Shown in pieces: positions 22,382-32,456 of a stretch of DNA of 51,761 nt. Made by a program: the position numbers and the translations under genes. Within the stretch, counting starts at the first letter, position 1, and each line of letters begins with the position of its first letter. Below the pieces are notes generated by a model. The model was not told the origin of the DNA. It was given only the letters and a program-made list of their open reading frames with translations, and did not search any database. This DNA comes from Obelidium mucronatum (lineage: Eukaryota; Chytridiomycota; Chytridiomycetes; Chytridiales; Chytriomycetaceae): the NCBI GenBank assembly GCA_025765595.1, contig JAIVFH010000202.1, positions 1-51,761 of the forward strand, written 5' to 3'.

Positions 22382-23059
22382 AGATGGAGATTGCCAGGCC
22401 TTTTTACAAAGCAGATCCTTGCTGTGTATGTGCAGGAAAGGTCCACCTCCAAAGCCATGGCTTGAGAGAAAGACAGGGGATTAAGGGTAGGGATGATGGC
22501 TGTGGGGTCGCTGGGGACAAGCACCACCCACAGCTTGAAGAGCTGCTGATTGGTGGGTAATTGAAGGAGGACGTTGATGGCTGTTCCATAGTCCTGATGG
22601 AGGGGGGAGTGGCGGTAGTGGCTGATGGGTTGACACAACATGATTGGAGCAGATAACGCTGCATGCTGCAGTTCCCATTGCTCCGATGGATCAAAAAACC
22701 CAGAAATAAAGCTCCTTTTGTGTGGTTGACTGTCGTGGTAGCAGGCTGTGGGGAAATACTCCCCTGACGTCAAGCGATCTGCAGGAGTACTGGAGGATGG
22801 TAGGAATAGAATCTTGCCAGGATTGGCAAGCAGGAGATTCCAATTGCTTTAGATCCAGGTTGCAGTCTGGCAGGGTGTAGATGTGGCTGCAATCCAAGAG
22901 CACTTGCTCAATTTGATCCAGAGCGGCAAGGATGTCAGCAGGAGCAGCAGGACACGCTCTAATTACAGAGATCAGTTTAATAGCTGATGCTGCTGTATGT
23001 TTGCTTGAGGCGGTGGCAGCGGTGGCGGCAGCTTGGCGTTGTCTTGTTGAGCGTTGCAT
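22382..23059 (-). pseudogene. JmjC-like gene of KDZ module, copy A
   Basis: The start (MQRSTRQRQAAATAATASSK) and first 60 residues match the copy at 42317-41163. A frameshift near 22840 breaks the frame; the second half continues from 22773 with SGEYFPTACYHDSQPHKRSF and HQDYGTAINVLLQL. It stops where the 800-bp deletion removed the region of the second metal-binding His. Confidence 0.75.
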
Positions 23060-23170
23060 TCTTCAAGTCAAAGTGATGTGGGAGAACACAACAACGCAGA
23101 GAATACTTTATTACAGCTTTGTGGTATTGTTGCGTTAACTTGATTATTTATTTATTTATCTATTAATGCA

Positions 23171-24345
23171 ATGGACAAAACGCTTAACAAACAAAAACAC
23201 GTCAAAAAGTCAGCATCCACCACTGCACACCAGATGCTGAAACGCCAGAAGCACATGTCTGAGCAGGGACTGAGCCGCACTGATGTTAAAGGTTGGTGGG
23301 CCAATGCTTTTATTTTTGCTGTGCAACAAAACCTGCAGAGCTGCGAGTGCTGGATGACAGAACCAAGGGACAGGAGTTTGTGTACGGTCTAAACACAGAC
23401 ACACAGACGGAGTTGAGGAGCTTGTTGCAGGGAGGTGAGGGGGTTTTTGGTTTTGTTGCGGTCAAGCATTGCTAAAAAGGTTGAGATTGCTGTTAGAATC
23501 AAGCTGCCGCCCCGCACATCCGCAATCTTGCCGCATTATTTCAACGCTTGCAGCTGAAGGTCAAGACATGCGGCAACATGCGTGTCATCAACCTGTGCTC
23601 CTGGACTGGAGTTGCAGATGGCATCAAGGACCTACACTACCCGGCGGATGTAGCGTCTGTCAAGGTGAAAGAACATGCCAAAAAGGTAGCGAACGGGCTG
23701 GCGATGTTTGGAAAGGAGAACATCAAGCCAGAGCTGCTGCCCCACTTTGAGGGCCTTCAGCCTCTGGTCACTTAACTCACTTGCGTTGTGGAGTCATTGG
23801 GAGGCGTTTGAGATGGCGGCAAACATTACAAAGGTATGTGTTTGTTATAGTTTCACACTCACCTTCTAATTGCAAAAACGAGACCAATAGGAAGTTGCAA
23901 CCACATGCGATCCCATCTTTGGGATCTTCACGTCCTCTTTTCTTGCGTGCTCAAACAACGGGGACTTCAAGTTCCACCTGGACAGCAAGAATTCAACCTT
24001 CGGGATCAACTTCAGTGTTGTGGTGGATGAGGAAGACGCGGTACCGCCCGTGGTATGGCCAGTGCTGTACCTACCGGATCGAAACGTGGTGATCCCAGTG
24101 GTGCATGGGGAGGCAATTGTTTCCATATTTAAGCATGAAAAACATGGGACCAGGATGTGGCATTCAGGGGAGCGACAATTTGTGGTGGCAGCGGAGTTGG
24201 CGGCGGAGGCAGATACTAGAAAGTGAAGAATCTCGCTGATTCTGGCAGATGGAATGGGAACAGCGAGTTGGGCTGTGAAGCACAACCAGGACAGGTTTGT
24301 GGGAAGCGCTGTGGTGGAGAAGCGGGGAGTTACCTCAACATTAAT
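23171..24345 (+). pseudogene. TET/JBP-like dioxygenase gene of KDZ module, copy A
   Basis: Starts MDKTLNKQKHVKKSASTTAH as in copy B and has the same introns. The exon after 23888 is in better shape than in B: CDPIFGIFTSSFLACSNNGD continues in frame into FKFHLDSKNSTFGIN, which holds the HxD motif. It reaches KHEKHGTRMWH but stops at a TGA at about 24224, where B has CGG. The middle exon differs by small indels near 23510-23520. The 3' end is replaced by GC-rich element sequence. Confidence 0.7.
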
Positions 24346-24350
24346 TGCAA

Positions 24351-24405
24351 TGCCATGCGACCGGTATCGCGACTCGCAAGGTCTTGCCCGCATCCCCAAT
24401 TGGCT
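24351..24405 (+). mobile_element. GC-rich element end (copy 2 of 3)
   Basis: TATCGCGACTCGCAAGGTC followed by TCCCCAATTGG matches 44010-44049. It interrupts the dioxygenase pseudogene. The same sequence at 44010 leads straight into a LINE, here it does not. Confidence 0.55.
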
Positions 24406-24919
24406 CAAAGGCGAATGCAGCCTGTGTGACGTCGGTAGAAACCATCATACCACTTCTCAGCCGTCCACTCAGAGTTCTTGTGCTTGGCTCTGTAGATTCT
24501 TGTGATCAAATTGATGAAGTCTACACGAGCCATGGGACAATGGCAGAGCAATCTGGCCTCTAGGAAGGAGACGAAGGTTTCTTCCTCGACATCTGTGAAC
24601 TGCTGGTTGCCATGGGAGCGTTCTGGAGCCTTCTCGTGTTGTCTATAGCCAGATCAAAGTGCGTTGATGTTAATCCTGTGCTCTTGGCTGGCTAGTTTTG
24701 CTGCGTTGGAGACAGAATGGTTGGCATTCACCACATTAGCCATGTCTTGCAGGGCTGCCGCTTTGGCTGGTTCCTTGAATGCAGCCTTTAAAGACATGGT
24801 TTGAATCAATTCATAAAAGGCTTGCCGTGGTTGACGGTTGTTTGATTGTGTTTTATTTAAAATTACAATGTTGTGGTAGGTCAAAATTATAGGATATAGG
24901 TCAGAATTGAAGGGCCACT
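24406..24919. other. No gene assigned
   Basis: Short frames on both strands without domain signal. An AT-rich stretch at 24830-24900 precedes LINE copy b. Confidence 0.4.
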
Positions 24920-26377
24920 CAGTTCTTCAGTTGCAATAACACACAAGCACTTGAGGCAATTGAAACCAGGATAGACAATTGCCCAACCAACACACACGAC
25001 ATCATCTACACGGACAGATCTCTGAAAACCGTTAACGGAAGCCCCAGCATAGCAGGGGCTGTGTTCGTCAGAGAAGGAATCAGTAATGGAAGACAAGTGA
25101 ACTTTAAGCTAGAAGGGAACGCCCACTCAACAAATCCGGAACACATGGCAATGAATGCAGCACTTATTGGATGTGGGAATGGCGCAAGTACCATCAACAT
25201 TGATAACATGGCTGTAATCGCAACCTACGGTAGACTCAAAGAACTCAACTTCAGTATCCACTTTAGAGAATTGAATAGGAAAGCAAACATTATGTCCACT
25301 GCAATCACATGCGAAATAATGAGAGAGAGAAGAAGGGAAGGAATAACACAAATCCCGGAAGTAAAACATGTGAAGGGCCACAGTGGCGATATAGGAAATG
25401 AGCAAGCTGACAAGGACGCCAACAAAGGCCACCTGGCCCCACTGCTGACACAGAACATGCATGCCCAGTCAGGTGTACAATTCATCCTTAAAGCCAATGG
25501 GAATAGAATTGAAGGTGCCTACAGAAACAACATCAAAGAAGTTACCAAAGTTGCTGCACACCTGGAATGGATTGACCAACCAAAACACAAACACATCAAA
25601 GAGGTCCAAGACTTAGTTGATTTGGGACTCACCTTCACTGTAATCCAATGTGGGCACAAGACAACCTCACTGTTCACCAGCAAAAAACTTAGCCACTACT
25701 GGAAACACCTGATAAATGCAGGGGGTGGGACTCCAAAAATTCTGGACAAATAAATGTGAAATAGTTGTCTTCAGCACCGCTGCACCAGACACTGAAGCCT
25801 CCAATTGGTCTCAATTTGGCAGGCGCCGGGAGGTTTGAGGTCAGTCATTTGATGTTGGTAGATGTGCAAATCTACCAATCCAAAATTTTCAGTCCCGCCC
25901 CCGTGTGATAAATGCGAAACCCAAAAGGAGATGAGACAAAGATACCAAGATCTATACCCAGACGGATGCTGTAGCGTATGCCTTACGGATGAGGAAGAAA
26001 CCAACAAACATCTATGGAACTGCCCGGTACTGCAGGAGATCAGAGAAGAAATCATGACCAACTTCATTGAAACACTAAGTACAAAAATTAAGGAGGAAAG
26101 CCAAAAAGAAAACAAAGGGAAACACCAGCAGCCTAACAGCCTGGAGGAAATAGGATCAAGATTACCAAATAAGAGCAACCCAGATGGAAGAATGGAAAAA
26201 GAGCAAAACCTTACGGAGATCAGAGAAGAAATCATGATCAACTTCATTGAAAAACTAAGTATGAAAATTGAGAAAGAATGCCAGAAAGAAAACAAAGGGA
26301 AACACCAGCAACCCAACACCCTGAGGAAGTAGGATCAAGATTACCAACCTGGAAGGTAGGAAAATAGGACCACCATG
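24920..26377 (+). mobile_element. LINE copy b, 5'-truncated, left part
   Basis: LINE sequence begins at about 24920 inside the linker before RNase H (ATTGAAACCAGGATAGAC). The RNase H domain is present: DIIYTDRSLK (first Asp kept; usual GS is RS), EHMAMNAALIG, NIDNMAVIA and KGHSGDIGNEQADKDAN. A MITE at 25719-25905 interrupts the frame. The frame resumes with CDKCETQKEMRQRYQDLYPDG and the zinc motif CSVCLTDEEETNKHLWNC. A partial internal duplication follows: EIREEIMTNFIETLSTKI recurs at about 26217. The copy is then split by LINE copy c and continues at 30394. Confidence 0.85.
25719..25905 (+). mobile_element. 187-bp MITE, hAT-like, first copy
   Basis: Terminal inverted repeats CAGGGGGTGGGACT and, at the other end on the reverse strand, CACGGGGGCGGGACT. 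It is flanked by TGATAAATG on both sides (25710-25718 and 25906-25914), an 8-9 bp target duplication. CA-G-rich ends with 8-bp duplications are typical of hAT. It interrupts LINE coding sequence. No coding capacity. Confidence 0.85.
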
Positions 26378-26394
26378 AACCCAGCACACAGAGG
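26378..26394 (+). repeat. Target-site duplication, left copy
   Basis: AACCCAGCACACAGAGG here is identical to 30377-30393. It is LINE copy b sequence (encoding QHTE) duplicated when LINE copy c inserted. Confidence 0.9.
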
Positions 26395-29300
26395 TTTTTT
26401 TTTTAAATAACATGAGCTGTATTTTGTAATAAACACTTTGTCAAACTGTTAATCCCCCTCCAATTTCTTAAAACGGTTTAACAAGGCCCGGCCCCATTTA
26501 CTCTATTCCCTTGCAGGCCTCCCGCCTACCAACACGACGACCCCGACTTGCAATCCCAAACTTTTCCTCCCTCCCTTCATCCTCCTCAATCCCCGCAGTT
26601 TTTGACTTGGCTCTTGATTTCCTCCTAGGGGGGCGCAACTGCCCCTAAGGTACTTGATGCTAGGTGCGGCTTGCACCTACCCTGGGGTTCGTTCCCTCTT
26701 GCACGGCTGTTGTTTCTTCGTTTTCCTCATTCTCTGGTATTTCAAGTCTCTTCCTTTCCATTTCTATTCCTTCTCTGACCCCTTCCAGGGTGATCCTTCC
26801 TTTTCTCAGGTCTCTAAATACTCGGTCCTCGTATTCTTCAAGTTCCTCTAATTTCCTTTTTAGGCTTCGTTCTTTATCTCCTTTAGTTTTGTCGATATTT
26901 TCTTTTGACTTCTGTTTCTCATTTGTCTCTGTATCTTTTCTTAGTTCCTGGTTTTGCTTAGGTTGGTATTCAAATTCCTCATTCTTGGTGTAGGCGCTCA
27001 TGTATTTGCTGGAGGTGGTTGTCCATCCAGGATGTATTTTTTTGGTGCCTTTTCTGTCCTCAATGAGGATTTTGATTGCTTTTTTGATCCTTCCCATCCT
27101 CCCGGAGCATTCGTGGTTTCCAGTTGGGTTCATGGCCCCTTCGCATAGTTGACATATTGTCTCTTTTTTAATTTTCGTGTTTTTGGTTGTTCTTATTTCT
27201 CTGGTTTCTGTTTTGTTCCTTGGTCCTTCCTTTTTGGATGTTTTTTCTTTCCTCTTGTTCTTGGCCTTCTCTGTGATTCCACAGGCAACTTCAAATTCAA
27301 TTGTTTTCTCATTTCGGTATTTCCATATCTTTTCCTTCACTTGGTATCTCAGTTCTTTCCATGCCTGGATGATGATTCTTCTGGTGCTTTCTGTTTTCTG
27401 AACGCCACATTTTTTAATGCAGTCTTGGGTTACTTTAGGAATTAGTCCATACCCTGCTACGTGTTCAAATGAGAATCTGTCTGTTTCATTGTTTATGGGG
27501 TCTGTTTCTTCATCTGTTTGCTGAGTCACTGGTTGTCCCATCCAGTTTCTAAACCACTTGTTCATTTTCTGTTTAATTTCTTTTTGTGTCAGGTTGTGTT
27601 CTTTTTCTGTTTTCTCAATCAGTATTGGTTCAATCTCCCCTTCCATGCTGGTTGGTTGTTGGGGATCTTGTTTGTCTTCTTTTTGGCATTCCTCATTGAT
27701 TGTTTTACTCAGTGAGTTGATGAAGTTGGACATGATTTCCTCCCTGATTTCTTGCATTGCTGGGCAGTTCCATAAGTGTTCATTGGTTTCTTCTTCGTCA
27801 GATAGACATACCCGGCAGCATCCGTCTGGGTATAGATCTTGGTGTCTTCTTCTCATTTCTTTTTGGGTTGGTAGTTGTCTATGCATCGAGTTAATCAGGT
27901 ATTTTCTGTAATGGCTGTGTTTCTCACTGGTGAAGAGTGATGTTACTTTGTGCCCACATTGGACAACAGTGAATGTAAGTCCTAGGTCTATTTTGTCTTG
28001 GAGCTCTTTGATGTGTTTGTGTTTGGGTTGCTCGACCCATTCCAGGTGTGCCGCTATCCTTGTGATTTCTTTTAGGTTGTTTCGGTATGCTCCTTCAATA
28101 AGATTTCCGTCTGCTTTGAGTATGAATTGGACGTTGGATTGTGCATGCATATTTTGGGTGAGCATTGGCGCTGTGTGTCCCCCATTGGCGTCCCTGTCAG
28201 CTTGCTCATTTCCTATTTCTCCACTGTGTCCCTTTACGTGTTTGACTTCTGGAAGTTGTGTTATTCCTTCTCTTCTTCTTTCTTTCATTATTTCGCAGGT
28301 AATTGCTGTCGACATTACGTTGGCTTTCTTGTTCAGTTCTCTAGGGTGTATGTTGAAGTTGAGTTCTTTTAGTCTTTCGTATGTTCCAATAACGGCCATG
28401 TTATCAATGTTGATAGTGTTTTGATGCTTTCCACATCCTAGGAGTGCTGCGTTCATTGCTATGTGTTCCGGGTTGGTTGAGTTTGCCCATCCTTCCAGTT
28501 TGAAGTTGGCTTGTCTGCCGTTGCTGGCTCCTTCCCTCACGTAGACTGATCCTGCAATACTAGGAACTCCATCAATGGTCTTAAGTGATCCATCTGTGTA
28601 AATGGCATCATATGTTTGTGTGTTTTCAATTCTTGTTCCAATTGCCTCAAGTGTTTGTTTGTCTTTGCATGTGAAGTATTTCTTAGCTCTTTTCATTCCA
28701 TCTTCAATGCTGTTGCCATAATCCCACGCTTTCCATGGTAGGTTTTTCTTGGTGGATGGATGTTCAGAGTTGTTCAGCTCCATTACAATTTCTTCTTGGG
28801 GTGTCCTTTCAGTTGTCCATATGTCCATTTCAATTTCTTCAGTACCTACATTTGGTTTGTTTGTGCGTGCGAAGGTAACTTTGTAGGACCCTTTTGTTTC
28901 TGTTTTTTCCTTTTGTATTTCACCGCACCATTCCACTGTGCAGGAGCTCTCTTGGCGTTGTGGGCATTCGTTTTCCCAGCATGTTGCCACGTGGATTTTG
29001 TTTGCGTCCCAGTTGCCACGGGGGTTGATCTCATGACATCCCTCCAAGGAAACTTCTCTCAGGTGTTTGAGTGTGTATGTCATCTTACCTTTTATAAGTG
29101 TGCATTTGGCTACTTGACCATATTCAGTGTTTCCATTTGTGGTTGTCCATGAGACTATATCCTCGTTTTTTACTTGGCTCAGTAGGTTCATGGTTGATTT
29201 CTCATTTGCAAATGGGTTTGGGGTTTTTTTTGCAATTTCATTTAGTCTAGACACGCCATTGGTTGTTGTTTTTTGGAGTGTTTGTGTGATTGTAGAGTAC

Positions 29301-30376
29301 CATTTCTCTTTACCGGCACAAAATCCTGTGTATCTTATTGCCATCTCCTGTTGGGTGAGTATTCTCCTGCTGTTTTTGCAGAGGATTTGCTCTACAAACA
29401 GGATGTTCCACTTTTTTAGGCTGAGTTTGACTTCATTATAGACTACGTAGTTTGATATTGCGTGGTACATTGAGGTTTCTCCTCCCTCTATCTTCCCGAA
29501 CGCAGGTTTAGTGTGTCCTTCGTTATTGAGGTGTTTGATTGGTATTATGCTCAGGTTGTGTCTGAACATTCTGTTCAGTGTGGCAGCAAGATGGTGTGTT
29601 CCTTTTTCCACCTTGGCGGGAAATGGTGATTCTAGTGGGCAGTGAGGAAGGGCCAGTTCTTCCTGGAGGTTTGCAAGTCTTATTTTTGTTACTCTACCGA
29701 GCAAATCCTCAGAGTTTACTTGGATCATTAGGTTACTTATGCTGTCGTACATGAATAGGTCGTTCCAGTCAATGAGGTTGTACAGTTGTGTGTGTTTCAT
29801 TTGGGTTGTTGGTATGCTGATGGGCTGTTTGGCCTTCTGCTTTACAAGTCCTAGTACTGGTGTGAACCATTGTTCTACGTCTTTGGGGCAGACTGGTACA
29901 GTTTGCCATTTGTATCTTATTTGTTGTAGGAGTACGTTGTTGATAATCATGACAGTGCTTTTGTCAGTGATTCTTTTGTCTTTTAGCAGACTGATCATAT
30001 CTTTGATTTGAGCTTGGATTTCTTCAATTGCCCTGGTGTTCAGGTTATCAGCAGAGAAATAGTTTCCTAATATCCTTTCGCTTTGATCTTTCCTGAGGAC
30101 TTCCACCTCACTTTTGTCGCCCCATGTGAGGGATGTGTGCGGTGCTGTAGGGTTAATTGCTATCACTTTGACTTTTTTTGTATTTGATGTGATGGTATTT
30201 CCTTCCTGGAACTCGTATAGTAGTGCCGCTTGGACTTCCAGTTCCTTCCAGTCGTTTGCTACTGTGTTTGTGTCGTCAACAAACGCAAGTGCAGCTATGT
30301 CTTCAGATAGGTGTTTTGTGTCCCAATCTCTTCCATTATATTTGGTTTTGATTTTTGCTGACAGGGTCACTCCCTT
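26395..30376 (-). mobile_element. LINE copy c, 5'-truncated, nested in copy b
   Basis: A 3982-bp element in reverse orientation. Its poly(A) is the T10 run at 26395-26404, its 3' region includes GTTTATTACAAAATACAG, and its truncated 5' end is at 30376. Flanked by perfect 17-bp duplications (26378-26394 and 30377-30393), the signature of target-primed reverse transcription. It belongs to a different subfamily from copies a, b, d and e: its 3' region and protein diverge (for example MAIRYTGFCAGKEKWYS against MAIRYPGFKAGKEKWFS). Confidence 0.92.
26660..30376 (-). CDS. LINE ORF2-like polyprotein: partial RT, RNase H, zinc motifs
   Basis: An uninterrupted frame of about 1238 codons that lacks its N-terminus (endonuclease and first half of RT). 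It opens with the RT palm segment holding the catalytic pair (LAFVDDTNTVA). A thumb/linker region follows (NLQEELALPHCPLESPFPAK). RNase H lies around residues 610-760: YDAIYTDGSLK, EHIAMNAALLG, NIDNMAVIG, KGHSGEIGNEQADRDA, all four acidic/His positions kept. Then comes a C-x2-C...H-x4-C zinc motif (CRVCLSDEEETNEHLWNC), a second one (ICQLCEGAMNPTGNHEC) and a charged coiled-coil tail. RNase H after RT places it in the I/Tad/R1-like group of LINEs; the exact clade is not determined. Codons upstream of 30376 belong to the target. Confidence 0.88.
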   Translation of the reverse strand, partial: KGVTLSAKIKTKYNGRDWDTKHLSEDIAALAFVDDTNTVANDWKELEVQAALLYEFQEGNTITSNTKKVKVIAINPTAPHTSLTWGDKSEVEVLRKDQSERILGNYFSADNLNTRAIEEIQAQIKDMISLLKDKRITDKSTVMIINNVLLQQIRYKWQTVPVCPKDVEQWFTPVLGLVKQKAKQPISIPTTQMKHTQLYNLIDWNDLFMYDSISNLMIQVNSEDLLGRVTKIRLANLQEELALPHCPLESPFPAKVEKGTHHLAATLNRMFRHNLSIIPIKHLNNEGHTKPAFGKIEGGETSMYHAISNYVVYNEVKLSLKKWNILFVEQILCKNSRRILTQQEMAIRYTGFCAGKEKWYSTITQTLQKTTTNGVSRLNEIAKKTPNPFANEKSTMNLLSQVKNEDIVSWTTTNGNTEYGQVAKCTLIKGKMTYTLKHLREVSLEGCHEINPRGNWDANKIHVATCWENECPQRQESSCTVEWCGEIQKEKTETKGSYKVTFARTNKPNVGTEEIEMDIWTTERTPQEEIVMELNNSEHPSTKKNLPWKAWDYGNSIEDGMKRAKKYFTCKDKQTLEAIGTRIENTQTYDAIYTDGSLKTIDGVPSIAGSVYVREGASNGRQANFKLEGWANSTNPEHIAMNAALLGCGKHQNTINIDNMAVIGTYERLKELNFNIHPRELNKKANVMSTAITCEIMKERRREGITQLPEVKHVKGHSGEIGNEQADRDANGGHTAPMLTQNMHAQSNVQFILKADGNLIEGAYRNNLKEITRIAAHLEWVEQPKHKHIKELQDKIDLGLTFTVVQCGHKVTSLFTSEKHSHYRKYLINSMHRQLPTQKEMRRRHQDLYPDGCCRVCLSDEEETNEHLWNCPAMQEIREEIMSNFINSLSKTINEECQKEDKQDPQQPTSMEGEIEPILIEKTEKEHNLTQKEIKQKMNKWFRNWMGQPVTQQTDEETDPINNETDRFSFEHVAGYGLIPKVTQDCIKKCGVQKTESTRRIIIQAWKELRYQVKEKIWKYRNEKTIEFEVACGITEKAKNKRKEKTSKKEGPRNKTETREIRTTKNTKIKKETICQLCEGAMNPTGNHECSGRMGRIKKAIKILIEDRKGTKKIHPGWTTTSSKYMSAYTKNEEFEYQPKQNQELRKDTETNEKQKSKENIDKTKGDKERSLKRKLEELEEYEDRVFRDLRKGRITLEGVREGIEMERKRLEIPENEENEETTAVQEGTNPRVGASRT

Positions 30377-30393
30377 AACCCAGCACACAGAGG
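30377..30393 (+). repeat. Target-site duplication, right copy
   Basis: AACCCAGCACACAGAGG, identical to 26378-26394. Confidence 0.9.
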
Positions 30394-30626
30394 AAGAGGA
30401 AGACACAATTTACATGAAGACAGATAAATTCACATTTGAACAGGTTGCAGGATATGGCCTAATACCGGAAGTAACACATGAATGCATCAAAAGATGTGGA
30501 GTCCAGAAGACGAGAATCATAATACAGACCTGGAAGGACTTAAGATACCAAGTAAAAGAAAAAGTTTGGAAGTACCGCAACAAAAAGACAATTGAATTTG
30601 AACTTACATGTGGAATCCCTGAATAG
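30394..30626 (+). mobile_element. LINE copy b, right part
   Basis: Continuation of copy b after the nested insertion: the frame encodes TFEQVAGYGLIPEVTHECIK and WKDLRYQVKEKVWKYRNKK, ending at TAG 30624. It lacks the C-terminal zinc motif and 3' region. Confidence 0.85.
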
Positions 30627-30901
30627 TAGAGTAGCATTTGGATACCTTGAAGTCTAACCCTACATTGTAAAATATGCTGGTGTGCGCAACATCCATGTTC
30701 AAAGAATGTTTGCAACAGAGATCATTCAGGCCTGAATCTCAAAGTGATGTCCTGGATGACAGCTGTCATGATTCAAAGGACCTCCAAGTTGCTGCGTACT
30801 TTGAGATTGCACTGGGTTTTGTGCAACAGCGTATTTTACAGAAGATCCAGGAAAGCTAGATTTATAAAATGCGGATCACACAACCAAGCAAGCTGAGCAG
30901 A
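30627..30901. other. No gene assigned
   Basis: Short frames without domain; spacer between LINE and tRNA cluster. Confidence 0.4.
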
Positions 30902-30987
30902 GCCTCCTTAGCTCAGTTGGTTAGATCGCCTGCCTAGTATTTGTGCTGGATAGCAGGAAGTCAGCGGTTCAAATCCGCTAGGAGGCA
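30902..30987 (+). tRNA. tRNA-Thr (AGT) with 12-nt intron
   Basis: Acceptor GCCTCCT/AGGAGGC, T arm AGCGG TTCAAAT CCGCT, anticodon stem CCTGC/GCAGG. The loop reads CTAGTA + TTTGTGCTGGAT + A; removing the 12 nt after position 37 restores CTAGTAA with anticodon AGT. The D stem has one mismatch (GATC for GAGC). Confidence 0.85.
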
Positions 30988-31084
30988 TCACGGGATCATC
31001 CTGCATGGTATTATTTTGGTTCTGTTAGTTGTGCTGTTCAAACAGCTATTTTCCCAAAAAGCATTATATATTGAAGAGATGAAG

Positions 31085-31159
31085 CGCCCAATACTGGGAT
31101 CGAACCAGTGACCTTGAGGTTAACAGCCCCACGCTACTGCCAAACTGAGCCAACTGGGC
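31085..31159 (-). tRNA. tRNA-Asn (GTT)
   Basis: Acceptor GCCCAGT/ATTGGGC, anticodon stem TGGGG/CCTCA with loop CTGTTAA (GTT), T arm CACTGG TTCGAT CCCAGT. The D arm is irregular: AGTTTGGCAGTAGC gives only about 3 bp. No intron. Confidence 0.8.
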
Positions 31160-31447
31160 TTGCCATTCCAGCTATGCATTAGATGCTCCTGTCAGCAGGA
31201 ATATGACCAACAGGACGTTTTTGTCTGCTTGGATTTGTTGAGTCTCTTTTTGAAAAATCCCAGGAGTCAATGGGTGAAACCCTAGATTGTAGAATTTACA
31301 AAAGGACCAAGTCATTCAATCACAGCACCAGCAGTTATCAGCTTCATTTTAGCCCAATTGTGGAGAGTTTACACAGCCATTGGTCAAACCCTAATTTGAC
31401 AGAAATAAATGGAAAACAGACACATATCGTAAGACATGGCTGTCCTG

Positions 31448-31532
31448 GGATCACTAGCATTGTTTTCTGACAACTGGAAAGAACTGGAAAAACAAACAGC
31501 TCTACTACACAAATTCCAGCTAAAAGAGCTGT
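31448..31532 (+). pseudogene. LINE RT remnant
   Basis: One frame reads DNWKELEKQTALLHKFQ, matching NDWKELEVQAALLYEFQ just after the FVDD site of LINE copy c, with the catalytic residues deleted. An old fragment; its edges cannot be drawn. Confidence 0.55.
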
Positions 31533-31953
31533 GACTAAAACATGGATGGGGTGGAGTATTCTGCTATTCACCAGGATCAAGAAGTTGGTGTCCCAGATCC
31601 TGTCCTGATGCTGGTTCCATAGAGGTTCTGCTCTGACTCAAACACCCCTGTAATGCTTCAGGGGCACCATTGAAGGCCAACTACTGGAGAGCAGTCTCGC
31701 AGTGTGTGACTCTGTGCACTCCTACGGAAGTGACTAGGGAGTAACTGCAATGAAACATGGAAAAGTTTGTCCCAATTTCTAGCCAGAAGAAACTCTCAAA
31801 ACCCATGACAGGTTCTGGAATACTAAGGCCACGCTCCAGGGCCACAGCCAGATTTATGCCAACTGAATGATTGAAAACAAAACAGAGGACATTGGTATGA
31901 GCAACATTTCATTGTACCAGCACCAAGTCAACCGACTAGTGAGACAGGCCTAA

Positions 31954-32025
31954 CCGATGATAGCTCAGTTGGCAGAGCATCTGACTGTAACATTTCAGTA
32001 ATCAGGAGGCCCCCGGGTCGTCGGA
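31954..32025 (+). pseudogene. tRNA-Tyr-like (GTA), T arm lost
   Basis: Acceptor CCGATGA/TCGTCGG plus A, normal D arm GCTCAGTTGGCAGAGC, anticodon stem around CTGTAA with an intron-like insert (ACATTTCAGTA). Where the T arm should be there is only GGCCCCCGGG. Either a pseudogene or an unusual T-armless tRNA; the former is more likely. Confidence 0.6.
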
Positions 32026-32382
32026 TTTAACTTGGTTTGAGTTAGTTTTCATGACCAGTCATTCTTTTATTTGACACACAACGGGACCTTGGTTATTTTT
32101 CTATGGTCTGTTTTGGAACTTTTTGCTGAAAAGCAAGGCTGCTTCCTATTGTTGAGGGTGGGCCTGGCTTGAGGATATCCATTTGCTGGTTGAAACATTC
32201 TCTGTTGAACAGTTCATGCCTTATGAAGCTCCTTGGGGTAAAAACTTCTTGACTCCAAATGTGCTCAAAGGAACTGGATGATGTAAAGTATGAGACAAGG
32301 GGGTGTATTACAGGAACCCTCAATACTGTGCCAGCCCTGAAAAGGCCCGTGTCCTCAGCACCCCAAATAAAAACCTAAAGTG

Positions 32383-32456
32383 TGTTTTCGCCCGGGTTCG
32401 AACCGGGGACCACCAGTGTGTTAGACTGGTGTGATAACCAACTACACCACGAAAAC
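32383..32456 (-). tRNA. tRNA-Val (AAC)
   Basis: Acceptor GTTTTCG/CGAAAAC, anticodon loop TCTAACA within stem CCAGT/ACTGG, T arm CCCGG TTCGAAC CCGGG. Clean cloverleaf, no intron. Confidence 0.93.

Larger units (their letters stand above)
21955..24350. mobile_element. KDZ transposon module, decayed copy A
   Basis: This segment is a second, damaged copy of 40360-43710. From left to right it holds part of the CxC gene (-), part of the JmjC-like gene (-), and the TET/JBP-like gene (+). Relative to copy B it has lost about 800 bp, between GATCACAGA at 22377 (40825 in B) and the CGCCAGGCC region (41647 in B). The transposase part is absent. A GC-rich element end interrupts the last gene at about 24350. 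Confidence 0.75.

Noticed and set aside
24654..24884. Minus-strand ORF of 76 aa as a gene
   Set aside because: No domain, no promoter or splice context, and flanked by decayed elements.
26654..30406. Many plus-strand hydrophobic frames over LINE copy c
   Set aside because: They are antisense shadows of the long minus-strand LINE frame.
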